From: Deltaproteobacteria bacterium
GTDB lineage: Bacteria; Desulfobacterota; UBA8473
Direction of reading: 5' to 3'
DNA length: 11,552 bases
NCBI GenBank assembly: GCA_030643245.1
Contig: DAOWME010000072.1
Coordinates: 1-11,552, forward strand
The notes beneath the pieces were generated by a model. That model had not been told where the DNA came from. It saw only the letters and a list, made by a program, of their open reading frames with translations, and did no database searches. A program made the position numbers and the translations under genes. Positions 1 through 7,666 of the stretch are shown here, in pieces; position 1 is the stretch's first letter, and each line of letters begins with the position of its first letter.

Positions 1-24
1 ACAAATATAATCAAATATTGGCAT
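1..24 (-). CDS. 5' end of an FmdB-like zinc-ribbon protein (partial)
   Basis: Only the first eight codons are inside the window. Read on the minus strand from an ATG at 22-24 they give MPIFDYIC. FmdB-family putative regulatory proteins typically begin MPIYEYxC, where the Cys is the first ligand of a CxxC zinc ribbon. The start is supported by a strong ribosome binding site, AGGAGG at 31-36, six bases upstream of the ATG. The gene lies downstream of the NifX-like gene on the same strand, so the two may once have shared a transcript, but the inverted repeat element at 69-257 lies between them. The family match rests on eight residues plus the ribosome binding site, so it is tentative. Confidence 0.55.
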
Positions 25-68
25 GGCTATCCTCCTCAATGGTTTTCCCGCGGGAAGGTATATGGCAG

Positions 69-257
69 CTTAGGGACGTGGCCGAAATAACTTCCTCAAG
101 TTGGCGCTCAGATTTAGGTCAGATTTGTTCGATCTGAAAATACAAAACAACAGGAATAGTTTTGCCTATTTCGAGGATTTTGTGTTTGAAGATCGGGCAA
201 AGATGGCCTGAAGATGAGATGTACAAATGGGGAAGTTATTTCGGCCACGTCCCTAAG
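69..257. mobile_element. MITE-like element bounded by a 27-bp perfect inverted repeat
   Basis: Bases 69-95 are the exact reverse complement of bases 231-257. The arms carry the core GGGACGTGGCCGAAATAAC, and the space between them is about 135 bp. No transposase or convincing reading frame lies inside, so this looks like a non-autonomous miniature inverted-repeat element or the relic of an insertion sequence. If the true ends are the GGG/CCC at 73 and 253, the flanking TA dinucleotides (71-72 and 254-255) could be a target duplication of the kind made by IS630/Tc1-type elements; this is inference. It lies between the FmdB-like start and the NifX-like gene, where a transcript would form a very long hairpin. 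Confidence 0.7.
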
Positions 258-315
258 GCCTGAGAGGCAAATGGAGTGGAGCAATCAAGAATCCCAAATT
301 TGGCCGCCTTATGTA

Positions 316-732
316 TTAGCCGTGGCTACCGTATCCGCCGGGGCCTTCATCATGAACCCCACCCCCGCAAGTATTGTTCTGCGTGAAGCTAGGCAAACTG
401 CCTTCAACAAGTGCCGTCACGACCTCCTCGACACAGGTGAGACCATTATTATGAAAAACCTCAATCCCCACAGAGTTAAAACCAACCAGCGGCCTCATTC
501 CCATGCCTCCGGCCACGAGTAACCTAACTCCGTTTTGAGCCAAATGGTTAACAGGCGCCATGCATCCACCTTGCTCGTGAGGGACATTGGCCAGAATAGA
601 GACATCCCCCACCTTCCCGTCCTCAAGGGTAACCAGGGTGAAAACCCCACAGTGACCAAAATGGCCCGCTAATTCAGATCCCAGACCTCCAGGTTCATTT
701 GAAGGTATCGCAACGATCAACTTATCAGACAT
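316..732 (-). CDS. NifX/NifB-type iron-molybdenum cofactor biosynthesis family protein
   Basis: A 138-residue protein of the dinitrogenase iron-molybdenum cofactor family (NifX, NafY, NifB C-terminal domain). Members bind iron-sulfur or Fe-Mo type clusters, and many small ones are found outside nif clusters beside Mrp/MinD-type ATPases. Visible family marks are VAIPSNEPGGLGSELAGHFG (residues 7-26), Cys28, GGCMAPV around Cys57 and GGMGMRPLVGF (75-85). The last 20 residues (NTCGGGVHDEGPGGYGSHG) are rich in Gly, His and Cys and may bind metal. The frame is open 12 codons further upstream, but the ATG at 730-732 is chosen because AAGGAG lies seven bases before it and the family consensus begins there. 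No nif gene is visible nearby, so a nitrogenase role is not implied. A promoter at 842-870 should drive it. Confidence 0.85.
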   Translation of the reverse strand: MSDKLIVAIPSNEPGGLGSELAGHFGHCGVFTLVTLEDGKVGDVSILANVPHEQGGCMAPVNHLAQNGVRLLVAGGMGMRPLVGFNSVGIEVFHNNGLTCVEEVVTALVEGSLPSFTQNNTCGGGVHDEGPGGYGSHG

Positions 733-791
733 GATGCATCTCCTTATAACTCGTAATTGATTCCACAACTTTAAAAGAATTAATTGGTTAC

Positions 792-814
792 ACCTGCCTT
801 ATATCTGGCAAGGT
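792..814 (-). other. Hairpin in the 5' leader of the NifX-like gene
   Basis: ACCTGCC at 792-798 pairs with GGCAAGGT at 807-814, with one bulged base and an eight-base loop. It falls in the roughly 100-base leader expected between the 842-870 promoter and the ATG at 732. There is no T-run after it on either strand, so it is not an intrinsic terminator. A role in mRNA stability or regulation is possible but unproven. Confidence 0.35.
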
Positions 815-841
815 ATGTGTCTCTTAACAATTTTTAATTTT

Positions 842-870
842 AATTTAATACACATGAGCTTGTATGTCAA
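842..870 (-). promoter_or_regulatory. Sigma-70 promoter for the NifX-like gene
   Basis: On the minus strand a perfect -35 box TTGACA (865-870) is followed after exactly 17 bases by TAAATT (842-847), which matches four of six positions of the -10 consensus. Transcription would begin near 835 and give a leader of about 100 bases before the NifX-like start codon. The AT-rich tract just downstream fits an active promoter region. Confidence 0.6.
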
Positions 871-939
871 CCCAAATGCGCAAAAGCAGCAATTCTAATT
901 GGCCGACCCTTTGAGTACAATCTATTTCCCGCCATATTT

Positions 940-1421
940 TTGACGATTTGTCAACATATCGACTCGACTCGGCCGCCACCGGGCTCGGAAACAGTCAACA
1001 TCTCTTCAGGCAAAACCATAGCACGAAAAGGTGAAATGGAGTTTCCCCTGGATGTGTATATAGGTTCGGTGGAAGGGAGTATTGAGTTCGCACGGAAATG
1101 GAAATTGAGTGCCTGTGGCAAGACGAAAAATTTGAAAGTGTCGGGGTAAACAGTATTCAGCAGTAATGACGCTGGAAAGATGAAGGATTCTGATTGGGGG
1201 ATTTGATACTTAGAGGGTCTTCAGGAAGCGACCCAAGACAGCCTCGACATATACTCAAAGAGTGATGCAAACCTTGATGCATTGATATGGGATGTTAATG
1301 TTCGATATACTTGGTACGAAGGATTCCATGGGGAGATGTCCTGCAACAGAAAAAGTGGAATGAATCCAAATATTAGATGGTCGTATTTTGTGGGTGTCGG
1401 ATACATTTATCAAAATTATGG
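940..1421 (+). pseudogene. Decayed omptin-like outer-membrane beta-barrel gene
   Basis: One plus-strand frame reads MEFPLDVYIGSVEGSIEF and RKWKLS, then a TAA (1147-1149). It resumes with SSNDAGKMKDSDW, meets a TGA (1204-1206), and continues with SLDIYSKSDANLDALIWDV, NVRYTWYEG and GVGYIYQNY up to about 1420. Alternating hydrophobic/polar strands and the order GKMxDSDW, LDIYSxSD, then an aromatic-rich GxGYxYQN match the N-terminal half of omptin-family outer-membrane proteases. No credible start codon or signal peptide is seen (the frame is open back to 844), and the C-terminal strands are missing. The reading stops making sense exactly where the 1422-1663 repeat begins. Two nonsense codons, truncation and lack of a ribosome binding site indicate a pseudogene. 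The omptin assignment is from remembered family pattern, not a search. Confidence 0.55.
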
Positions 1422-1663
1422 CCTGTGCAGTTACACAAACCTAGTGTCTTGAAGTGTCTCCTATGATTCAGTTAAAACAGGATTGCGTTAAGAGCCGGCT
1501 TCTTGCTTCGTTTGCTTGTTATACGTAAGGACCTGGCCAACATACAAATATACATAAGAGACATATCCACCCATTACACGTACAACCTTATGCCAGATTG
1601 TAGTTCATAACAAGCAAACGAAATAAGTAGCCGGCAAGCGGTAAACCTGACCAACTGCACAGG
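1422..1663. mobile_element. 242-bp hairpin repeat element, full copy (R1)
   Basis: The ends are a perfect 11-bp inverted repeat, CCTGTGCAGTT at 1422-1432 and its complement at 1653-1663. Inside, a second inverted repeat of 29 bp (1494-1522 with 1607-1635, 26 of 29 matching) carries GCCGGC and CGTTTGCTTGTTAT. The left 139 bp recur at 11416-11552 with about 88% identity (16 substitutions and one 2-base gap by hand alignment), and a shortened inverted copy lies near 10611-10641. No open frame of note is present. It looks like a non-autonomous mobile element or other dispersed structured repeat. No clear target duplication is visible. It abuts the decayed barrel gene. Confidence 0.75.
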
Positions 1664-1731
1664 TCGAAACTTTGTCGGAAAGATTGACTGTCTTTATTAA
1701 AACGCCATGACTGTACAGTTTGACTCTCTTT

Positions 1732-2457
1732 TCAAAGCTCTGATTCGATTATCTCTCTTGCCTTTTTCATCAGGTCCTGGATGTTATCATCGTCATATCC
1801 CGAGACACTGATCGGTTTGTGGATAATCATTTTTACTTTCCCGGGGACAAGATTCGTAGTTTTTGGTGGCAAGATATCCGCTGTTCCTGTAATAGTGACA
1901 GGAAGAATTGGAAGCCCAACATCAACAGCCATCTTAAAGGCGCCTTTCTTGAAACGACCAAGCTTTCGGTTCTTGCTTCTGGTACCTTCCGGGAAGAAAA
2001 GCACCGACGTGCCATTTACAATCTTTTTCCTGGCTGCAGCTATGGATTCTAAAGCTGCCTTGGTATTGGATCTATCAATATATATATGGCCCAATTTTTC
2101 ACAACAAATCCCAAGAAATGGAACCTTTCTTAGCTCTTGTTTCATGACCCATTTAAAGTCCACCCCCAACCAGCCATACAATGCTAAGATATCATAATTG
2201 CTCTGGTGGTTGGCTATAATGACATAAGACTTTTCCTTATCTATATTTTCCCTTCCCACAACCTGCACAAAGATTGGCGTCAGATAGCTGTTAAGTCTTG
2301 CCCAGAGCACCCCCCCAACCAAACTGGCTATGCGAGGGGTCGCCACAGCAATCAGGATAAGAGATACACAACTGAAAAACACGGTAGATAGCACCAGATA
2401 AGGTGCGAAAATGAGCCATTTATACGGTTGATATATTACATACATTATCTTTTTCAT
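1732..2457 (-). CDS. plsC: PlsC-type lysophospholipid acyltransferase
   Basis: A 241-residue membrane enzyme of the 1-acyl-sn-glycerol-3-phosphate acyltransferase family, which transfers an acyl group to lysophosphatidic acid to make phosphatidic acid in phospholipid synthesis at the inner membrane. The catalytic NHxxxxD motif is NHQSNYD (residues 83-89, His84 and Asp89), and the glycerol-phosphate binding motif is FPEGTRS (155-161). VPFLG (112-116), GAFK (172-175) and LPVTITG (185-191) also fit the family. Residues about 13-50 are hydrophobic, one or two membrane helices. Length is typical. The ATG at 2455-2457 is preceded only by a weak GGGAAC, so the ATG four codons later is an alternative. 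It is a single gene, with no partner on its strand. A candidate promoter with a G9 tract lies upstream. Substrate could be another lysolipid. Confidence 0.9.
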   Translation of the reverse strand: MKKIMYVIYQPYKWLIFAPYLVLSTVFFSCVSLILIAVATPRIASLVGGVLWARLNSYLTPIFVQVVGRENIDKEKSYVIIANHQSNYDILALYGWLGVDFKWVMKQELRKVPFLGICCEKLGHIYIDRSNTKAALESIAAARKKIVNGTSVLFFPEGTRSKNRKLGRFKKGAFKMAVDVGLPILPVTITGTADILPPKTTNLVPGKVKMIIHKPISVSGYDDDNIQDLMKKAREIIESEL

Positions 2458-2508
2458 GCGCTGTTCCCAATATTACCAGTATCTTTCAAAGACGCTAATA
2501 CACAAAAA

Positions 2509-2538
2509 ACTATAGCAGAAAAAGGGGGGGGGAAACAA
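2509..2538 (-). promoter_or_regulatory. Candidate plsC promoter with a nine-G tract in its spacer
   Basis: On the minus strand TTGTTT (2533-2538) and TATAGT (2509-2514, five of six to the -10 consensus) are separated by 18 bases. Nine of these bases are a homopolymer (G9 on the plus strand, 2524-2532). The -35 box is poor (three of six). The leader to the plsC ATG would be about 45 bases. Slippage in the tract would change box spacing, a known phase-variation layout in other bacteria. Confidence 0.4.
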
Positions 2539-2827
2539 GGAAATTCGGTAAAAATGCTACACTACTATGGGATCCTTAGTGTCATGAAATTCCCGTGATT
2601 AGAACCGTTTCCGAATATTATCTTGCCATAGTGGGGTAGTTCGGCTAACATAACATAGTCCGTGGGTATCGACGATTTGAGATATAGCGTCTGTTTTTAC
2701 GTATCCATTAACAGCCCGGCATCGTCTGCCATAGAGATACATTCTTTTCGCACCTCTTGACTGTGATGAGGTTAGATCCCAGTGGGGATGGTTCCTTGCA
2801 GGCCTTCATATTGAACAGGAGCTGGAA
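2539..2827. other. Intergenic region between divergent plsC and yhaO
   Basis: No coding frame with a start and ribosome binding site is visible on either strand before the yhaO GTG. A small frame beginning at 2757 runs out of frame into yhaO and has no family resemblance. A short ACTATGG/CCATAGT pair is present but far apart. No confident promoter for yhaO could be assigned, although one must lie here or further left. Confidence 0.5.
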
Positions 2828-4126
2828 GTGTTTAAGTTCTTACATGCCGCAGACATTCACCTTGACAGTCCCCTTCGTGGTCTCGAACGCTATGAAGGTG
2901 CACCCGTCCACGAGCTTCGTTGTGCGGCACGCGAAGCTTTAAGCAACTTGGTGAACCTGGCCATCTTAGAGAACGTGAATTTCTTGCTCATCGCAGGTGA
3001 TCTGTACGACGGTGACTGGAAAGACTATAACACAGGCCTTTTCTTTGCTAAGGAAATGTCAAAACTTCGCGAGGCTGGAATAAGGGTCTATATTGTTTTC
3101 GGAAATCATGATGCCACAAGCCAGATAACGAAGACCCTTGAAAATATCCCTTCCAACGTTCACCATTTCACTACCAGAAAGCCGACAACCGAAATTATCG
3201 AAGATATCGGCGTTGTCATTCATGGACAGAGTTTTTCAAAGCGAGTAGTAACAGAAAACATTTCATCTGCATACCCCGAAGCAAGATCAGGTTATTTTAA
3301 TATAGGTGTCATTCATACGAGTCTTACCGGCCGGGAAGGGCATGAGCCCTATGCCCCGTGTACAGTAGATGATCTGCTTTCAAAGAATTATGACTACTGG
3401 GCGCTGGGCCATGTTCACAGACGCGAGGTCTTGCACGAAAATCCCTGGATCATCTTCCCAGGCAATATCCAGGGCAGGCATATAAGAGAAACCGGACCTA
3501 AGGGCTGCACCTTTGTCGTAGTCGAGGATGAAGGGAGCGTTCTGGTGGAACATCTGGATCTGGACGTGCTCCGCTGGGACTCTTGTGATGTGGACAGTTC
3601 CGGAGCGGAAAGCCCGGATGAGGTTGTGGGGAGAGTGAGGGCTGAGATTACAAAAAAGATCAGCGATAGTGATGAGCGGCCTCTGGCCTTGCGGGTCATT
3701 ATCACAGGCAGATGCCATGCTCACCATGAACTCGTGGTGAATCCGGATAGATGGACCAGCGAAATACGGGCTGCTTCCACGGACGAAAGCGGGGGACGCG
3801 TCTGGATCGAGAAGATAAAGATGAAGACAAAACCTCATGTTGACCTGAAAAAGATGAAGGAACACAATAATCCCATGGGCAGCCTCCTGCGTTTTATCCA
3901 TGAGATTGACTCGGAACTTGCTGCCATGCGCGAACCCGGCGGTGACGCTGTAGAGGTCATAGAAGCGTTGGCAGCCGATTTCGCAAAGCTCAAGGCAAAA
4001 CTTCCTTCGGAAGTATACCATGAGGATAAGTTATTGAACCTTAAAGACCCCGAAACACTTAGAGAAATGTTTGAAGAGGCCCAAAAGATACTCGTATCAA
4101 GGCTCTTGTCCGGAGGAGGCTTCTGA
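2828..4126 (+). CDS. yhaO: YhaO/SbcD-type DNA repair phosphoesterase (Mre11-like)
   Basis: A 432-residue metallophosphoesterase of the SbcD/Mre11 nuclease family, the nuclease half of a complex with the SMC-like ATPase encoded next to it. All phosphoesterase motifs are in order: ADIHLD (Asp9, His11), GDLYD (Asp58), GNHD (92-95), VIHTS (His163) and GHVH (194-197), followed by the FPGNIQGRHIRE segment typical of SbcD/YhaO. Residues after about 290 form the ATPase-binding and C-terminal region. The start is GTG at 2828-2830, with AGGAG six bases upstream (2817-2821), and the protein begins at the family's first beta strand. The stop TGA (4124-4126) shares its last base with the ATG of the next gene, so translation is coupled. 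Gene order and partner type fit YhaO-YhaN rather than classic SbcD-SbcC. Likely acts on double-strand DNA ends in the cytoplasm. Confidence 0.9.
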   Translation: MFKFLHAADIHLDSPLRGLERYEGAPVHELRCAAREALSNLVNLAILENVNFLLIAGDLYDGDWKDYNTGLFFAKEMSKLREAGIRVYIVFGNHDATSQITKTLENIPSNVHHFTTRKPTTEIIEDIGVVIHGQSFSKRVVTENISSAYPEARSGYFNIGVIHTSLTGREGHEPYAPCTVDDLLSKNYDYWALGHVHRREVLHENPWIIFPGNIQGRHIRETGPKGCTFVVVEDEGSVLVEHLDLDVLRWDSCDVDSSGAESPDEVVGRVRAEITKKISDSDERPLALRVIITGRCHAHHELVVNPDRWTSEIRAASTDESGGRVWIEKIKMKTKPHVDLKKMKEHNNPMGSLLRFIHEIDSELAAMREPGGDAVEVIEALAADFAKLKAKLPSEVYHEDKLLNLKDPETLREMFEEAQKILVSRLLSGGGF

Positions 4127-7100
4127 TGAAGATCCTTACCCTTGATCTCAAGGCTTTCGGTCGATTCAAAGAGACATCCCTTGATCTATCTGGAGGGCAC
4201 TATGGGCTTCACATCGTTTATGGGTTGAATGAGACGGGCAAGAGCACGGCACTGAGAGCACTGGAGGCGCTTTTCTATGGCATAGAGCATCAAACCCGAG
4301 ACAATTTCCTACATGGTAACCAAAACCTGAGAATCGGGGGTATTGTCCGGCACTCAGATAGGAGTGAACTCGCTTTCGTACGGCGCAAGGGGAACAAGAA
4401 CACGCTCCTTGATACCAAAGAAAATCCAATGGCGGATTCTGTGCTAGATAAATATATTGGGGGAGTGACGCAGGAACAGTTTCACACGCTATTCGGCATC
4501 AACCATGAGACGCTGAGAAGAGGTGGCATGCAGTTGGTGGCAGGTGGTGGTGACCTGGGTGAAAGCCTATTCGCCGCCGGCACTGGTATTACGGATCTCC
4601 GCAACATTGCCCAAAGCCTTCAGAATGAGGCACAAGAGACCTTCAAACCCAGAGGTTCCACCCAATTATTGAACATTCTCATCACGAATTACAAGAATGC
4701 CAAGAAGAACAGAAATGAGCTTTCCCTTTCCAGCCGTGAGTGGGGAAGTCATGAAAAGACTCTAAATGAAGCCAAGGCCAAACGGGAGAAAATCCGCACA
4801 AGGCTCAAAAGACTACGTAGTGATAAAGGCCGGTTAGAACGCCTGAAAGAGGCGCTTCCTATCATAACGGAGAAAAAGGAATTATCTACACGCCTTTATG
4901 AGTTTAAAGATACTCCTCTCCTCGACCCATCTTTCCCCGACGAACGGCGCAACGCAATTCGTGAACTGGAGAAGGCAAGATCTGATGCGAATAAGGCCAC
5001 TGAAGACCTAGGGTTGATTGAGAGACAGATCAAAGATATGTCAGTTCCGGAGGATATTATTTCTCATGCAAAGGTCATAACCGAACTCCACAAACGTCTG
5101 GGAAGTCACCTTAAGGCCGGTCAAGATCTGCCCGGAATTAGAGGAAAATGGGAGGCCTTACAATCAGATGCAAAAAAAATACTTACAGAACTTCGACCCG
5201 GTCTCGGCCTCAATGATGTTGAGGCCCTTCGTTTAATAGATACAAAACGTGTTATGATCCATGACCTTGGCGGCACATATCAGAGCTTTCAGGATGAGTC
5301 AACACGGACGTCAGAGGCCCTTGAGGAGTTAGAAGCTGATTATGCCAGGGCAAAGGAAAACCTTAAAAAGCTGGAGGCTCCCCTCGATGCCGATGAGCTT
5401 CGATCTACTCTTCGTCGTATACAGAAGTCCGGCGACCTTGAAAAAGAGTCAGGAACGGCCCGGTCCAGACTTGAAACAGAAGAAAAACAGGGGGATATCG
5501 CGCTAAAGGCACTGCAGCTCTGGACCGGGACCCTTGAAGACCTGGAGGCTTTATCTGTGCCTTCGTCCGAGTCGATTGATCGTTTCCTGTTGCGGTTCGA
5601 TAATCTAGGTCACAAGATTCGGGACACCTCGGACCGCATCAGAGAGAATCAAGATGAAGGCGATAATTTTGATGCGCAGATAAAGGCCCTCCGGATTGCC
5701 GGTTCCGTGCCCACCGAGCAAGAACTCATAAAGGAACGGAAGAGACGGGATCGTGGTTGGGATCTGGTGCGGAGGGCATGGCTTGAAAATGAAGATATCG
5801 AGGAGGAGAGTAAGGCCTTTGACCCTGAGGAACCCCTTGACAAAGCCTACGAAAAAAGCTTGCACCAGGCTGACGAGATAGCGGACCGCTTACGTAGGGA
5901 GGCCAAACGCGTGGAAAAGCTGGCCCAGCTTCTTGCATCCCGCGATAAGTGTGTGGAGAAACTGGAAGCATCAGCAAGCGAGCGAGACAGGCTTTTGCAC
6001 GAACAAGACAACCTGGGAAAAGAGTGGGACGCCCACTGGGAAGAGACAGGCATTAAACCCCAACCTCCAAAAGAGATGATAGCGTGGCTGAGAAAACAGG
6101 AGCAGCTTGTCAACAGGGGTATCACTATCAGGGAATGTCGCAGGGATGTGATGCATATAGAGAGGATTATCCTGGAACACGCCGAGGATCTTGGGAGATG
6201 CCTCAGACATTTAGGGAAAGAAGAGCCGTCACCGGATCAATCTCTCAACGCCATCCTTGACCGGTGCCAGATAATTATTGATGAGATAGAAGGGGTTACC
6301 CGGCGTCGCAACGATGTTGAAAAAGAGATAAATGATATCAAAAAGAGGCGTGCGGCTGCCATGAGGAAAAAGACAATGGCGCAACGTAACCTTGAAGAAT
6401 GGTATGAATCATGGGGCAAGGCTATTATTGAATTGGGGTTGCCGGTTGAAACTATCCCCAACCAGGCCAATGCCTTCATCAGTGCAACACAGAAGCTTTT
6501 CGAAAAGGTTGACAAGGCAGACGAGCTCAATAGCAGGATGGAGGGGATCAGGCGGGATGCGAAACAGTTCGAGACGGAGGTAAGAGGCCTGCTGGGACAG
6601 GTGGCGCCGGATCTTATTGAAACCCCAATCTACCAATCAGCGGAGGAGTTGAATGCCCGGCTCGTCAAGGCCCGTGAAGACTTTGCTACGTTGAAGGAGT
6701 TAAGGAAAAGGGAGAGGGGAAAAGTTGACACAATGCTGGAGGCAAGAGCAACAATAAGAGAAACAACGGGGCAGCTAAAGGCAATGTGTCAAAAGGCCGG
6801 CTGTTCCGATTACGGTGAGATGGAGAAGGTTGAGTTCAAATCAGCCGAGAAAAGTAAACTGGAAGACCTCATTATGCAGCTTGAATCCCAGCTTCAACGG
6901 GTTTCCCATGGCGGAGGTCTGACAACAGATGAACTCATCCGTGATGCCGAAGGGGTGAATCCGGACGATCTGCCGGTATTGATTGAAGATCTCGAACATA
7001 CTATTGAGGAAGAGCAGAATCAGTTGTCCGATCTTGACAACACCATAGGAGGAGAAGAGAGAGAACTTATGAGGATGGATGGTAGCGCCGGAGCTGCCGA

Positions 7101-7638
7101 GGCAGCGGAGGAAGCCGAGGGAATCCTTTCCGGGATCCGGGATCATACGGAACGATATATGCATCTTCGTATGGCCTCCGCGATCCTCAGCAAAGAGATT
7201 GAACGGTATAGGGAAGCTAATCAGGACCCTATACTGCGGCGTGCCGGCGCAGTATTCTCCCAATTGACATCCGGGTCTTTCTCGGGGCTGAAACCCTCCT
7301 ATGATGACCGGGACAACCCTATTTTGCTCGGGGTCCGGTCTACGGGTGAGGAGGTTACTGTGACCGGCATGAGCGATGGCACTTGCGACCAGCTCTACCT
7401 ATCCTTGCGACTGGCAAGTCTTGAGAAGCATATGGAAGAAAGCGAGTCCATGCCATTTATCATAGACGACATCCTTATCAATTTCGATGACAACAGGGCC
7501 GAGGCAACCCTGCAAGTCCTTGCCGAACTTTCAGAAAACACCCAGGTCATCTTCTTCACCCACCACCGTCATCTTGTGGAACTGGCTGAGACATATGTTA
7601 CGAAGGATGCTCTATTCACGCATTCTCTTTCCAGATAA
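4126..7638 (+). CDS. yhaN: YhaN-like SMC/Rad50-type coiled-coil ATPase
   Basis: A 1170-residue ABC-type ATPase expected to pair with the YhaO-like nuclease. The Walker A box GLNETGKST is at residues 33-41. A YhaN-characteristic block (FGINHETLRRGG then GGGDLGESLFAAG) follows, then a long charged coiled coil from about 170 to 1040. The C-terminal head has the signature-like SDGTCDQLYLSLRLAS (from 1083), Walker B FIIDDILINFDD (Asp1114, Asp1115) and the H-loop FFTHHRH (1143-1149). Mid-coil, EWDAHWEETGI with PPKEMIAWL (633-655) resembles an element I recognise in large proteobacterial YhaN proteins. There is no CxxC zinc hook; the nearest is Cys888-x4-Cys893. GGAGGAGG lies six bases before the ATG, inside yhaO. 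It is longer than the roughly 960-residue Bacillus YhaN. Function in DNA end processing is inferred from family and context. Confidence 0.88.
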   Translation: MKILTLDLKAFGRFKETSLDLSGGHYGLHIVYGLNETGKSTALRALEALFYGIEHQTRDNFLHGNQNLRIGGIVRHSDRSELAFVRRKGNKNTLLDTKENPMADSVLDKYIGGVTQEQFHTLFGINHETLRRGGMQLVAGGGDLGESLFAAGTGITDLRNIAQSLQNEAQETFKPRGSTQLLNILITNYKNAKKNRNELSLSSREWGSHEKTLNEAKAKREKIRTRLKRLRSDKGRLERLKEALPIITEKKELSTRLYEFKDTPLLDPSFPDERRNAIRELEKARSDANKATEDLGLIERQIKDMSVPEDIISHAKVITELHKRLGSHLKAGQDLPGIRGKWEALQSDAKKILTELRPGLGLNDVEALRLIDTKRVMIHDLGGTYQSFQDESTRTSEALEELEADYARAKENLKKLEAPLDADELRSTLRRIQKSGDLEKESGTARSRLETEEKQGDIALKALQLWTGTLEDLEALSVPSSESIDRFLLRFDNLGHKIRDTSDRIRENQDEGDNFDAQIKALRIAGSVPTEQELIKERKRRDRGWDLVRRAWLENEDIEEESKAFDPEEPLDKAYEKSLHQADEIADRLRREAKRVEKLAQLLASRDKCVEKLEASASERDRLLHEQDNLGKEWDAHWEETGIKPQPPKEMIAWLRKQEQLVNRGITIRECRRDVMHIERIILEHAEDLGRCLRHLGKEEPSPDQSLNAILDRCQIIIDEIEGVTRRRNDVEKEINDIKKRRAAAMRKKTMAQRNLEEWYESWGKAIIELGLPVETIPNQANAFISATQKLFEKVDKADELNSRMEGIRRDAKQFETEVRGLLGQVAPDLIETPIYQSAEELNARLVKAREDFATLKELRKRERGKVDTMLEARATIRETTGQLKAMCQKAGCSDYGEMEKVEFKSAEKSKLEDLIMQLESQLQRVSHGGGLTTDELIRDAEGVNPDDLPVLIEDLEHTIEEEQNQLSDLDNTIGGEERELMRMDGSAGAAEAAEEAEGILSGIRDHTERYMHLRMASAILSKEIERYREANQDPILRRAGAVFSQLTSGSFSGLKPSYDDRDNPILLGVRSTGEEVTVTGMSDGTCDQLYLSLRLASLEKHMEESESMPFIIDDILINFDDNRAEATLQVLAELSENTQVIFFTHHRHLVELAETYVTKDALFTHSLSR

Positions 7639-7666
7639 ATAGAACCACTTTCTTTGGTGGGGCATA

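Noticed and set aside
214..522. Plus-strand open frame of 102 codons
   Set aside because: It runs antisense through the NifX-like gene and through one arm of the inverted repeat element, with no ribosome binding site or family resemblance.
1204..1206. In-frame TGA in the barrel-like reading frame as a selenocysteine codon, given selC in the window
   Set aside because: A TAA stop in the same frame at 1147-1149 already breaks it, the family is not known to use selenocysteine, and the C-terminus is missing. A pseudogene explains all of this.
1488..1640. Integron attC-like site in the repeat (GCGTTAAG, ATAACAAG, GCCGGC)
   Set aside because: The core boxes are not arranged as the required paired RYYYAAC/GTTRRRY set, no integrase or cassette genes are present, and the copies are dispersed rather than in an array.
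1781..2197. Plus-strand open frame of 138 codons
   Set aside because: It is the antisense shadow of plsC, which has complete catalytic motifs on the minus strand.
7645..7660. CCAC/GTGG hairpin between the convergent yhaN and cca genes as a bidirectional terminator
   Set aside because: The stem is only four pairs and lacks a T-run on either side.
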